Below, in pieces: positions 47,200 through 59,450 of a stretch of DNA of 64,000 nucleotides (position 1 is the stretch's first letter; every line of letters begins with the position of its first letter). Source of the DNA: DATAXI01 sp963756185 (GTDB lineage: Bacteria > Verrucomicrobiota > Verrucomicrobiia > Chthoniobacterales > Chthoniobacteraceae); NCBI GenBank assembly GCA_963756185.1, contig CAVWMS010000015.1:310001-374000 (forward strand). The letters are read 5' to 3'. Made by a program: the position numbers and the translations under genes. The notes under the pieces are model-generated. The model was not told the DNA's origin and ran no database searches. It saw only the letters and a list, made by a program, of their open reading frames with translations.

Positions 47200-47227
47200 A
47201 TTCCGCAATCCGAAATCCGAAATCCGA
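47200..47227 (+). repeat. Heptad array (AATCCGA type) just before a start codon
   Basis: Four 7-bp units, ATTCCGC and three AATCCGA, followed by AATGAG and the ATG at 47234. Same units as at 42946. Confidence 0.78.
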
Positions 47228-47233
47228 AATGAG

Positions 47234-47587
47234 ATGCCGTTCGTCGTAAAGAGCACCAGCGGGCGGGATGTGGCCATCGCCGTCGCGGTGGGGGTGGCGC
47301 TGCTGGCGGTGGTGCTTTGGGCCATCCTCGACATGGGGCACCAGGTGGCGGGGAGCGCGATGCTCCAGGGAACGATTCTCTCGAAGCATTTCCAGCCCCA
47401 GCCGGAGGAGCAGTTGACCGTGGGCCAGGGCAACCTGAGCGAAAAGAACGTCGACGGCGTTTACACCATGCAGGTCCGGACCCCGGACGGGCATGTCTAC
47501 ACGGTCTATGTCGAGAAGCCCGACTTTGAGTCCCACCAGGTGGGCGATACGCTGAATTTCCTTCCTCCGCCCTCCCGGCAGCAGTAA
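47234..47587 (+). CDS. Hypothetical single-helix protein upstream of the MoxR cluster
   Basis: Protein of 117 residues: MPFVVKSTSGRDVAIAV then one transmembrane helix (VGVALLAVVLWAILDM) and a soluble beta-rich domain with VDGVYTMQVRTPDGHVYTVY and VGDTLNFLPPP. The pattern (strands with 'TPDGxxYTVYVEKxDFxxxxVGD') suggests a small OB-like or SH3-like fold. It lies 73 bp upstream of moxR on the same strand and may belong to that operon. No known family recognised. Confidence 0.6.
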   Translation: MPFVVKSTSGRDVAIAVAVGVALLAVVLWAILDMGHQVAGSAMLQGTILSKHFQPQPEEQLTVGQGNLSEKNVDGVYTMQVRTPDGHVYTVYVEKPDFESHQVGDTLNFLPPPSRQQ

Positions 47588-47660
47588 TTTCCGGCCCCCC
47601 ACAAAATCTGGAATATCGAACAAAAACGCCGCTCCCGCTGTCTTCAATCTACTTCCCGAA

Positions 47661-48648
<988 letters not shown>

Positions 48649-48663
48649 CCGTCCGGTCGCGCA

Positions 48664-49564
48664 ATGGAAACACCGCAGGACATCCTGAGAAAAATCCGGC
48701 ATGTCGAGCTGAAGACGCGCGGCCTGGTGGCCGACGACCTTCGCCGGCCAGTACCGCAGCGTCTTCAAGGGGCGCGGCATGAATTTCGAGGAGGTGCGCG
48801 AGTACCAGCCGGGCGACGAGGTGCGGACCATCGACTGGAACGTCACCGCGCGCTTTGGCGAGTGCACGACAACGCGTTCGTGAAGAAATTCACCGAGGAA
48901 CGGGAACTGACCGTGATGCTGATGGTGGACGTGAGCGCCTCGGGGCAATTTGGCGGCATCGACCTGAGCAAGCGCGAACTGGCCGCGGAAGTGGCCTCCG
49001 TGCTCGCGTTCAGCGCCACACGCAACAACGACAAGGTGGGCCTGCTGCTTTTCTCCGATCACGTCGAGCTTTACATCCCGCCGAAAAAAGGCCGGCCGCA
49101 CGCGCTGCGGTTGATCCGCGAAATCCTCTTCTTCGAGCCGAAGGGCCGCGGCACCAGCCCGGGACCGGCGCTCGATTACCTCAACCGCGTGGTCACGCGG
49201 CGCGCGGTGGTCTTCCTGATTTCCGATTTTCAGGCCGAGGGATTCGAGAAATCGCTCTCGGTGACGGCGCGGCGGCACGACCTGGTGGCGATCCCGGTCG
49301 ATCGATCCGCGCGAGCGCGACCTGCCGGACATCGGCATCGTCACGCTCGAGGACGCGGAGACCGGCGAGCAAATCCAGATCAACACCTCGAGCCGCGCCA
49401 CGCTGGACGCCTACGCGCACCTGGCCGACAAACGCCGCGAGGCGCTGTCCAGGCTCCTGCTCCGCCACGGCATCGACACCATCGAATTGCAAACCAACTC
49501 GGATTACATCCCGGCGCTGCGGGGGTTTTTCCGCACAAGGGAACGGAGGCTGGCACGATTGTGA
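48664..49564 (+). CDS. DUF58 protein of the Bat operon, three indels
   Basis: Protein of about 299 residues of the DUF58 (VWA-like) family found directly after moxR. ATG at 48664 (METPQDILRKIRHVELKTRG). Key motif EYQPGDEVRTIDWNVTAR is present, as are MLMVDVSASGQFGG (degenerate MIDAS), NNDKVGLLLFSDHVELYIP and VFLISDFQAEGF. Frame errors near 48740 (extra G), 48861 (a lost base) and 49303 (extra base); the corrected frame ends GFFRTRERRLARL with TGA at 49562, overlapping the next gene's GTG (GTGA). Function in the complex is unknown. Confidence 0.87.
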
Positions 49565-50157
49565 GGGCGCGCTCTGTGTGCCGCGGGGCGCTGGCCCTGC
49601 CGTTGTTGATTTTGTCGAGTGGCGTGGCGCGGGCGCAATTCTCTCTGGGCGGCGCGCCCGAGGCATCGCCTACGCCGGCGATCCACGACATCCGGCCGCC
49701 GCTGGATGTCTTTCCCTACCCGATGTGGATGGTCGTCGTGGCGGCCGTCATACTGCTGCACCTGCTCATCATGGCCGTGACGATCATCGTCGTCCTCATT
49801 CGCAACAGGCCCAAGCCGCCGCCTCCGACGCCGCGCGAGACCGCGCTCAGGCGGCTGGCCGAGGCGGAGCCGGACGCGGCGCGCAAGGAGCCTTACACGT
49901 TCAGCATCCGCGTCTCGGATATCCTGCGGCAATATGTCTCCGCGCAATATGCCCTCCACGCGACCGAGCAGACTTCGCCGGAGTTTCTCGCCGATGCCGC
50001 GCGCTCGCCGCATTTCACCGCGGCGGACAAGCGGCTGGTGGCCGATTTTCTCGACCGCTGCGACCTCATCAAATTCGCGCACGTGGACGCGACCTCGGCG
50101 GAAAACAGGGCGCTGCTCGACCAGGCTGTGCTATTTGTGAAGGGGGCGGCGCTATGA
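49561..50157 (+). CDS. DUF4381-like membrane protein of the Bat operon
   Basis: Protein of about 198 residues starting at GTG 49561, with an N-terminal signal (LALPLLILSSGVARAQ), one transmembrane helix (MVVVAAVILLHLLIMAVTIIVVLI) and a cytoplasmic-type domain: RETALRRLAEAEPDAARKEP, VSDILRQYVSAQYALHATEQ, SPEFLADAARSPHFTAADKR. That pattern ('R..L.Y....FG..A...T..E') matches the DUF4381 family that accompanies DUF58 and VWA genes. It overlaps both neighbours by 4 bp, so it is tightly coupled. Confidence 0.72.
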   Translation: MRARSVCRGALALPLLILSSGVARAQFSLGGAPEASPTPAIHDIRPPLDVFPYPMWMVVVAAVILLHLLIMAVTIIVVLIRNRPKPPPPTPRETALRRLAEAEPDAARKEPYTFSIRVSDILRQYVSAQYALHATEQTSPEFLADAARSPHFTAADKRLVADFLDRCDLIKFAHVDATSAENRALLDQAVLFVKGAAL

Positions 50158-51214
50158 ACGAAATCACGCGCATGGCTACGGGGCTGAACATCACCTTCGT
50201 CCATCCGTGGGTGCTGCTCGCGCTGCTGGTCGTGCCCGTGGCGGCGTGGATGCGCGGGGCATGGGGCGGCGCGCCGGCGGTCGAATTTTCCTCGACGGCC
50301 CTGCTGCGCTCGCTGGGCCGCGCGGCGGAATCGAAGGCTGGGAATTTTCTCGCGGGCCTGACGTACCTGGGACTGGCGTCGTTGATCGTGGGTTTGGCGC
50401 AGCCGCAGCGGCCCGGAAAATCCTCCGTCGAAGCGCAGGCCAGCGGGATCGATATCATGATTTTGCTCGACGTATCGGGCTCGATGCTGACCCAGGATTA
50501 CATCACCGACGACGGCGTGCGGACCGACCGGCTGGAAGCGGTCAGGGCGGTGACGAAGAAATTCATCGAAGGCCGCCCGGATGACCGGATCGGGTTGATC
50601 GCATTCGCGAGCCGCCCCTACCTGGTCAGCCCGCTGACGATGGATCACGATTGGCTGCTGCAAAACCTCGACAGGGTGCACATCGGGCAGGTCGAGGATG
50701 GCACGGCCATCGGCTCCGCCATCATCTCCGGGCTCAACCGGCTGCGCGATCCCGCGGCAAAAAGCAAGGTGCTGATCCTGCTGACCGACGGCGTGAACAA
50801 TTGCGGCAAGATCGCCCCGGAGACGGCCGCCAAGGCGTCGAAGGCGCTCGGCATTCGCCTATATTGCGTCGGCGCCGGCACCAACGGCATCGCGCCGGTC
50901 CCGGTCTTCGAGGATAACACGGAAACGCCGCGGCTCGGACCCGATGGGAAGCCGATGTACATGGACGTCCACGTGCAGTTCGACGAAGACCAATTGCGGC
51001 GCGTGGCGCAAATCGGTGACGGACATTTTTACCGCGCCGAGGACATGAAATCGATGGAGGACATCTTCGGGGAAATCAGCAAGCTCGAGAAGACCACGAT
51101 CCACTACAAGCAATACCAGGAATTCACCGACCTTTATCCGCTGTTTCTCACGGCCGGGCTGGCCCTGGTCGCGATCGAGATGGTCCTCGGCCAGACCGTG
51201 GGGAGGAAACTGCC

Positions 51215-51218
<4 letters not shown>
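50154..51218 (+). CDS. batA: VWA-domain membrane protein BatA
   Basis: Protein of 354 residues: N-terminal helices (VHPWVLLALLVVPVAAWM; LTYLGLASLIVGLA), a VWA domain with intact MIDAS (IMILLDVSGSMLTQD ... DGTAIGSAI ... LLTDGVNN), and a C-terminal anchor (PLFLTAGLALVAIEMVL). The DxSxS/T/D metal-site residues are all there, as in Bacteroides BatA. Start ATG 50154 overlaps the upstream stop; the batB start overlaps its end by 4 bp. Undamaged. Periplasmic face, probably metal-dependent protein binding; the cluster's cellular role (aerotolerance, stress) is known mainly from Bacteroides and spirochaetes. Confidence 0.92.
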
Positions 51219-53353
<2,135 letters not shown>

Positions 53354-53354
53354 C

Positions 53355-55162
53355 ATGACGCGACGCATATTGCATATTGGAGCCCTGGCGGCGGTCTTTT
53401 GCCTTTGGATCGCCGCCTGTCCGGCCGCGCGCGCCGATGACGGCCCGGTGACCGCCGCCCTCTCGGACGACAGCGCGGACGTGGGCGACGAAGTCGATTT
53501 CACCATCACCGTCAACGCAACCAGCGGATCGAGCGTGCCGGAAAACATCAACGTGGACGGTTTGCAAATCACTTACTCGGGCGCGCAGACGCGCGTCGAA
53601 TTCGGCACCGGCTTTGGCAGCGGCGGGCATTTCAGCGTGGTCCATACCTACTCCGTGGTGCCTCAGCGGCCCGGGGAATTCACCATCCCGGCGCAAACAG
53701 TGGCCGTGGGCGGCCAGACCTACACCACGCAGCCTGTGACGCTGAAGGTGGGAGGCCAGGCCGACAGCGGCGAGGGCAACGGCGGCAGTACTATGCGGAA
53801 TTGGTCGTGCCGCGCGAGACGGTCTACATCGGCGAGGCGCTGCCGGTCGAGGTGCGGGTCTATTGGGACGAGCGGGCGCGCGTGCAGCCGCAGGAGCTCC
53901 CGGAGATTACCGGCGAAGGCTGCACCATCGAGAATGTGCCCAATCGGCCAGACGAATCGGATGTCACGCGCAACGGGCGCGAATATCACATGCTGACTTT
54001 CAAGACCGCGATCACCGCGGTGACCACCGGCAAAATCACGCTCGGCCCGGTGTCGGAAGTGTCGCTGGCGCAATTGCCGCAGCAGCATCACCGGCACGGC
54101 GGTTTCTTCGACGATCCATTCTCGGACCCCATGTTCGACCAGATGATGTCGCCGACGCAGCAGATCACCATTCGCGGCGACCCTGTGGTATTGACGGCGA
54201 AGCCGCTGCCGGCGGAGGGTCAGCCCGCGAGCTTTGCCGGGGCGGTCGGCACCTTTACCATGACGACGACGGCCAAGCCCGCGATGGTCGAGGCTGGCGA
54301 CCCGGTCACGATCACGGCGAAAATCGAAGGACGCGGAAATTTCGACCGCGTGACAGCGCCTGAAATCCTCGACGCGGACGGCTGGAAAACCTATCCCCCC
54401 TCGGCCAAGTTCGAGAAGGATGACGACGTGGGCATCAGCGGGGCGAAGAGTTTCGACATTGCCGCCATTCCGCAGACCAACAAGACGGAAACCCCGAGAC
54501 TCGAGTGGAGTTATTTCGATCCCGGCGCGGAGAAATATGTGACGCTGACGGGAGAGCCGACGCCCATCAAGGTCGAGGGCGCGCTCGACCAGCAGCAGCC
54601 GGCGGCCGTGACGGCGCAGGCGGCGCCGCAGCCGGTGGTGCAAACGCCCGCAAAACCTGATATTTCCTACATCCGCGCGGACTCGACGGGATGGGGCCGG
54701 ACGTTCCAGCCGCTCTACACGAACCCGATCTTCTGGACGGCGCAAGGGGCGCCGTTGCTGGCGCTGCTGGCGTTTGCCGGCATCGAAGTGGCGCGCAAAC
54801 GCGCCGCGGACGCGGAAGCGCGCCGGCGGGCGCAGTGGCGCAGAGAAAAGGATGCGGCGCTGGCCGCGATGAACCGGCGCGACCTGCCCGAGAGCGAACT
54901 TTACCAGACCGCCGCGCGCGTGCTGCGGCTGGACGCGGCAATCCAGACGGGACGCGATCCGAACACGCTGGACGGCGGCGAGGTGGCCGGCGCGCGCGAA
55001 CTGGACGAGGATACGGCGCAGCGGGTGCGGCGGCTGTTCGACTTGCAGGCGGAGGCGCTCTACGCGGGAATCTCCGGCGGACGAAGCACGGCATCGGCAC
55101 AGTCGCGCAGCGACATGCTCGAGACCGTCAAAGGATACGAAAATGCGAAGCCGGTTTCTTAA
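53355..55162 (+). CDS. batD: BatD-like exported protein, one frameshift
   Basis: About 602 residues with a signal peptide (LHIGALAAVFCLWIAACPAARA), several Ig-like/beta domains (AALSDDSADVGDEVDFTITV; LVVPRETVYIGEALPVEVRV; PAMVEAGDPVTITAKIEGRG), one C-terminal transmembrane helix (APLLALLAFAGIEVARK) and a short cytoplasmic tail. Start ATG 53355, 2 bp after the batB stop. Near 53790 a base has been lost (GGQYYAELVVP restored). Periplasmic part likely binds the VWA proteins. The last 20 bp overlap the next gene, batE. Confidence 0.87.
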
Positions 55163-55886
55163 TATCATTTTTTCAGTGGCGCTGGCGCTGATCGCGTGCG
55201 GTGTTTGCCGCGCGGCGGACCTTTCGCAATTCGACGCGGCCAACCGCCTGTACGAGGCGGGCAAATACGACGAGGCGAAGCAGGCCTATGGCGCGATGGT
55301 CAAGAGCGGCCCGTGGAGCGCGAATCTTTTCTATAACCTGGGCGATACCGAATGGCGCCTGGGCAACGCCGGCGAAGCTGCCGCCGATTACGAGCGGGCG
55401 CTCATTCTCGATCCGTCGCACCCGCAGGCGCGGGCAAACCTGGCTTACGTGCGCGACCAGACGGGCGCGCGCATCGCGCAACCCCAATGGTGGGAGCAGG
55501 CGCTCGATGCAGTCGCCCCCAGCGCGGCGACGGTCCTGCTGACGGTGTGCTTCTGGGCCGCGCTCTTTTGCGTGGCGATCATCAATTTCAGGCCGCAGAA
55601 CCGCGTGGGCCCGGGGGTGACGCTGGCCCTCTGCCTGCTCGGCGCGGCCTACGCCGGCGGGTGCCTCTGGCGCGCCAGCACGCAGGCGACCAAGGCGGTG
55701 GTCATCGCGAAATCGGTGCCGGCGCGCGTGGCGCCCGTGTACGTGGCGCCGGTGGCCGATACATTGCCGGCGGGCAGCGAGGTGCTGGCTCCCGAGGTGC
55801 GCGGCGAGTGGACCTATTGCACGCTGCCGGACGGAACGCGCGCCTGGGTGCCGAGCGATTCGATAGAAATGGTGAAGCAGGCGTGA
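55143..55886 (+). CDS. batE: BatE-like TPR/SH3 membrane protein
   Basis: Protein of 247 residues: signal (FSVALALIACGVCRAADL), TPR region (FDAANRLYEAGKYDEAKQAY; NLFYNLGDTEWRLGNAGEAA; YERALILDPSHPQARANLAY), two transmembrane helices (VLLTVCFWAALFCVAIINF; VTLALCLLGAAYAGGCLW) and a C-terminal SH3-like domain (LPAGSEVLAPEVRGEWTYCT). This is the standard BatE build. Last gene of the cluster; a heptad inverted element follows. Confidence 0.88.
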   Translation: MRSRFLNIIFSVALALIACGVCRAADLSQFDAANRLYEAGKYDEAKQAYGAMVKSGPWSANLFYNLGDTEWRLGNAGEAAADYERALILDPSHPQARANLAYVRDQTGARIAQPQWWEQALDAVAPSAATVLLTVCFWAALFCVAIINFRPQNRVGPGVTLALCLLGAAYAGGCLWRASTQATKAVVIAKSVPARVAPVYVAPVADTLPAGSEVLAPEVRGEWTYCTLPDGTRAWVPSDSIEMVKQA

Positions 55887-55890
55887 GTGG

Positions 55891-55995
55891 AAATTCGAAA
55901 TTCGAAATCTGAAATTCGAAAGGGTTGAGACGTTTGGTGCGAAGGTGAAAGGAATCCGGGCCGGGTTCGAATTTCGAATTTCGAATTTCGAATTT
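55891..55995. repeat. Inverted heptad-repeat element 4 (TTCGAAA type)
   Basis: Left arm 55891-55920 (three TTCGAAA units and a variant), right arm 55966-55995 (inverse units) enclosing about 45 bp of mixed sequence. It fills the gap between batE and the DUF3108 gene, both plus strand. Confidence 0.83.
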
Positions 55996-56012
55996 ACCCC
56001 TATCATGCTCGG

Positions 56013-56792
56013 GTGAACCTTCGCCGTTTCCTTCCCCTTCTGCTTCTTTTGGCCGCGGCGACGGGGGTTCGGGCGGATTGGCGTGACCAGCTTTCCCCGC
56101 CGGAGCCGGGGGCATTTCCGGCGCTGCGCCCGGTGCATTTGGACTACCAATGCGGATGGGCGGGCGTGCCGGCGGGGCGCGTCGGGGTGCAGTTTGTGAA
56201 AGCGGGCGATGAATGCGTGCTGGACGCCTCCGCCGCGACCATCGGGCTGGCGCGGACGCTCTGGCGGATCGACGCGACGCACGAGGCGCGCGCGAACCTG
56301 GCCACGCTCAAACCGATCGAGGTCCGGCAGCGGGAAGTGTACCGGTCGCAAACGATCCAGACCGACCTGAATTTTGACGCGGATGGAGTGGACCGGCTGC
56401 GGACGTCGACCAACGACAAGAACCCGGAACGGCACAGACGGTTCGATTTTCCGAACATGTTCGACCTGGCGACGGCGCTGCTTTATGTGCGGAGCCAGCC
56501 GCTCGAAACGGGACGGGTTTATAACATCGTGGTGTATCCGGCCACGGCGCCTTACCTGGCCACGGTGACGGTGCTGGGCCGGGAAAAGGTGAAAGTCAAA
56601 GCCGGCACTTACCCAGCCATCAAGTTGGACCTGAAGTTGCAAAAGGTGACCAAGCAACTGACGCTGGCGCCGCATGGAAAATTCAAGCACGCGATCGGCT
56701 GGTTGTCGGATGACAGCGACCGGCTGCCGCTGAAATTGAACGCGCAGATTTTTGTCGGCAGCGTCTGGCTCGAGTTAGAGAAGGTCGAGTAA
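56013..56792 (+). CDS. DUF3108-family exported protein
   Basis: Protein of 259 residues, start GTG at 56013 (an ATG 8 bp upstream is out of frame and stops). Signal peptide MNLRRFLPLLLLLAAATGVRAD. The family pattern is seen: LDYQCGWAGVPAGRVGVQFV, LDASAATIGLARTLWRIDAT, QREVYRSQTIQTDLNFD, NMFDLATALLYVRSQPLETG, YNIVVYPATAPYLATVTVLG and the terminal strand pair (IGWLSDDSDRLPLKLNAQIF). DUF3108 proteins are periplasmic beta proteins of unknown role. Located directly after the Bat cluster. Confidence 0.85.
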   Translation: MNLRRFLPLLLLLAAATGVRADWRDQLSPPEPGAFPALRPVHLDYQCGWAGVPAGRVGVQFVKAGDECVLDASAATIGLARTLWRIDATHEARANLATLKPIEVRQREVYRSQTIQTDLNFDADGVDRLRTSTNDKNPERHRRFDFPNMFDLATALLYVRSQPLETGRVYNIVVYPATAPYLATVTVLGREKVKVKAGTYPAIKLDLKLQKVTKQLTLAPHGKFKHAIGWLSDDSDRLPLKLNAQIFVGSVWLELEKVE

Positions 56793-56802
56793 GTCATTAT
56801 TC

Positions 56803-58338
56803 TTACCAACTTCCGCCCAGCGCCTTGATGAGCAGGACCGTTGCCTGAAGGCGCTGGCCTAGTAACTGCACCGAGGTTCGCTCGTCGGCGAGGAGGGTGC
56901 GCTGGGCGTCGAGCACGTCCAGGTAATTGCTCGCGCCCTTGCCATACTGGCTTTCACTTAGTTGCAGGGAGCGGTCGGCGGCGATGATGGCCCGCTCCTG
57001 ATCGTCGTATTGATCGGAGAGGGTATGGATGTCGCCCAGGGCGTTCTCGACATCCTCGAAAGCCCCGAGCACCTGCTGGCGGTAAGTATCGACCTGCTCG
57101 CGATAGCGCGCCTGGGCGGCGCGCAGGTTGGCCATGTTGCGCCCGCCTTCGAAAATGGGAAGGGTGATGCTGGGGCCGATCTGCCAGAGATGACTGGGCC
57201 AATTGAACAGGTCGCCCATGTCCGCGCTCTCGAACCCGGCGGCGCCGGTAATCTGGATGACCGGGAAAAATGCGGAGACAGCGACGCCCACGCGCGCGTT
57301 CGATGCGGCAAGCTGGCGCTCCGCGGAGGCGACATCGGGGCGGCGCTCGAGCAGCGAACTGGGCAGGCCGGGGGGAATGTTCGGGATGCGGGTGTCAATG
57401 AGCGCGCGGCGGGCGAGGTGGAAATCGCTCGAGGGCGAGCCGAGCAAAGTGGCGAGGGCGTTTTCCATCTCGAGGCGCGAACGGTGCAGGCCGTCGAGGT
57501 CGCCCTGGTTTTCGGCCAGCTCGGCCTCGGCGCGGCTGACATCGAGCTCGCTGGTCAGGCCCGCGTTGAGGCGCTCGCGGGCGATGCCAAGTTCATCCTG
57601 GCGGGTCGAGATGGTCCGCTCGAGCACGCCGATCTCCGCGTCGGTCGAACGGATGCCATAGTAAGTCGAGGCGACGTTCGCGGTGACGCTCAGCAGCGTG
57701 TTATCGAGGTCCGCCGCGGCGGCCTGGGCGGTGGCGCGGGCAGCCTGGCGATTGCGCCGCACGCGTCCGAAGAGGTCCAGCTCCCAATTCAAATCGGCGG
57801 GAAAGCTGAATACGTTGTAAGTCTCCGTCAGGGGCTGGGTGGAAAGGATCAACGGACCCGTCGGGGCGGGAGCGGCAGCGCCCGAGGGGCCGGCGAGCGA
57901 CGAGGCGAACGGATTGTTGCCGACCAATTCGCCCCGCTGCATCGGGCCGTTGTTGGTGAGGCGCTCGCGCGTGGCAGAGGGCCCGAGCGCGACGTTCGGA
58001 AAGAAATCGGCGGCGGCAACGCGGACCTCGGCCTGAACCTCGGCGATGCGGTCCACGGCAAGCGCGATGTCCTGGTTGGCGCCGACGGCCTCGGTTTCGA
58101 GGCGATCGAGAACGGGATCTTGAAAGACTCTCCACCAATTGGCGCGCGGCAGCGCATCGCGCGGCTCGGCCTTTTTCCACGAAGCGTATTTATACTCCGA
58201 AGGGATCTCGACGGCAGGCGGGCCGTGGTAATTGGGTCCCACCGCCGGCAATTCCGCGAAGGCGGAAACGCGCGGGAGAGCGAGAGCGCAAAGCAGGCAA
58301 AGCGCCCCGGGGAGATTCCCGCAATCGCGGAGTTTCAT
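56803..58338 (-). CDS. Outer-membrane efflux protein (OprM/NodT family)
   Basis: Outer-membrane factor of 511 residues (from ATG 58338; an alternative ATG at 58371 adds 11 residues and would overlap the upstream gene). Signal peptide LPGALCLLCALALPRVSA; no lipobox Cys at its end, unlike OprM. Conserved: VGPNYHGPPAVEIPSEY, WWRVFQDPVLDRLETEA, IRSTDAEIGVLERTISTRQ, GLTSELDVSRAEAELA, IPNIPPGLPSSLLERRPDVA (hallmark) and ITLPIFEGGRNMANLRAAQA. Forms the trimeric channel for the EmrAB-type pump encoded upstream. The last gene of tetR-emrB-emrA-OMF. Confidence 0.93.
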   Translation of the reverse strand: MKLRDCGNLPGALCLLCALALPRVSAFAELPAVGPNYHGPPAVEIPSEYKYASWKKAEPRDALPRANWWRVFQDPVLDRLETEAVGANQDIALAVDRIAEVQAEVRVAAADFFPNVALGPSATRERLTNNGPMQRGELVGNNPFASSLAGPSGAAAPAPTGPLILSTQPLTETYNVFSFPADLNWELDLFGRVRRNRQAARATAQAAAADLDNTLLSVTANVASTYYGIRSTDAEIGVLERTISTRQDELGIARERLNAGLTSELDVSRAEAELAENQGDLDGLHRSRLEMENALATLLGSPSSDFHLARRALIDTRIPNIPPGLPSSLLERRPDVASAERQLAASNARVGVAVSAFFPVIQITGAAGFESADMGDLFNWPSHLWQIGPSITLPIFEGGRNMANLRAAQARYREQVDTYRQQVLGAFEDVENALGDIHTLSDQYDDQERAIIAADRSLQLSESQYGKGASNYLDVLDAQRTLLADERTSVQLLGQRLQATVLLIKALGGSW

Positions 58339-58360
58339 GATGGATTGCCTGTTCAAGAAG

Positions 58361-59407
58361 TCAGTTGCCATCGCTGCTCACGTCCACGCGCGGCTCGACG
58401 GACATGCCCGGGGAAAGCCGCATCAGCGCGTCAGGAGGCTCGTCGAAAACGATCTTCAGCGGGACGCGCTGCACCACCTTTACATAATTGCCCGTGGCAT
58501 TTTCCGCGGGCAGCACGCCGAATTCCGAACCAGTGCCAAGCTGGAAGCTATCGACGTGGCCATTGAAATCGTGCTGCGGAAACGCGTCCACATGAATGCG
58601 GACCTTCTGGCCCCGTTTCATCCTGGCAAGCTGGGTTTCCTTGAAGTTGGCGGTCACCCAGACATCGTGCTGGACAATGGAAAAGAGGGTCTGGCCGGCG
58701 GTGACATAGTTACCCGGCTCGACGGTCCTGCGCGTGATGCGGCCCGCCTCGGGAGCGGTGATGCGGGTATAGGAAAGATTGAGCGCGGCTGTGTCCACCT
58801 CGGCCTGAGCGGCCACGACTGCGGCCTGCGTGGAATCGACCTGCGCGCTGGCGGCCTGGACTGAGGCGCGGGCGGCATCGAGCGAGGTCTGGGTGGTATC
58901 AACGTCCTCTTTGGCCACGGCGCGAATGTCCTGCCGGTAGAGGCTCGAATTGCGGTTGAAGTTGATGCTCGCGATATTCATTTGGGCGGTCTGCTGCGCG
59001 AGTTGCGCCTTCGCCAGCTCCTCCTGGGCCTGGGCTTCGAGCAGTTGCGCGCGGGCTTTTTCGAGCGCCACCTGATAATCGCGCGGGTCAAGCTCGATGA
59101 GCAATTGCCCCTTCGAGACCTCCTCGTTATCAACGATGTGCATGCCGACAACCTCCGCGGAAATGCGCGGGCTGACCTGGATGACGTGGCCGTCGATGAA
59201 GGCGTCGTCGGTGTTTTGATAGTTGTGCCCGAAAAACCAGGAAACGAGTCCGGCAATGGCGGCGACGATGAGCAGAAGGGTGAGGATGATCAGCGGTTTG
59301 CGCTTGCGCGAGGCGCGGGGCGGCTGAGCCGGCTGGCGCCTGCGGGCGGTATCGTCCTCCTCGAGAAATGCCTCCTGCGGAAGTTCGGGAATTTGAGTGC
59401 TTGCCAT
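58361..59407 (-). CDS. emrA: EmrA/HlyD-type membrane fusion protein
   Basis: Adaptor of 348 residues. An N-terminal cytoplasmic part, one transmembrane helix (PLIILTLLLIVAAIAGLVSWF), lipoyl-like half (NTDDAFIDGHVIQVSPRISA, diagnostic for EmrA), a coiled-coil hairpin (VALEKARAQLLEAQAQEELA ... AASAQVDSTQAAVVAAQAEV), and the barrel domain (APEAGRITRRTVEPGNYVTA; VWVTANFKETQLARMKRGQK). It bridges the inner-membrane transporter EmrB and the outer-membrane factor. Intact. Confidence 0.93.
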   Translation of the reverse strand: MASTQIPELPQEAFLEEDDTARRRQPAQPPRASRKRKPLIILTLLLIVAAIAGLVSWFFGHNYQNTDDAFIDGHVIQVSPRISAEVVGMHIVDNEEVSKGQLLIELDPRDYQVALEKARAQLLEAQAQEELAKAQLAQQTAQMNIASINFNRNSSLYRQDIRAVAKEDVDTTQTSLDAARASVQAASAQVDSTQAAVVAAQAEVDTAALNLSYTRITAPEAGRITRRTVEPGNYVTAGQTLFSIVQHDVWVTANFKETQLARMKRGQKVRIHVDAFPQHDFNGHVDSFQLGTGSEFGVLPAENATGNYVKVVQRVPLKIVFDEPPDALMRLSPGMSVEPRVDVSSDGN

Positions 59408-59450
59408 AAGTCAATGGTTGATAAGTTGAAGCGAAGTAAGTGGATAAGGG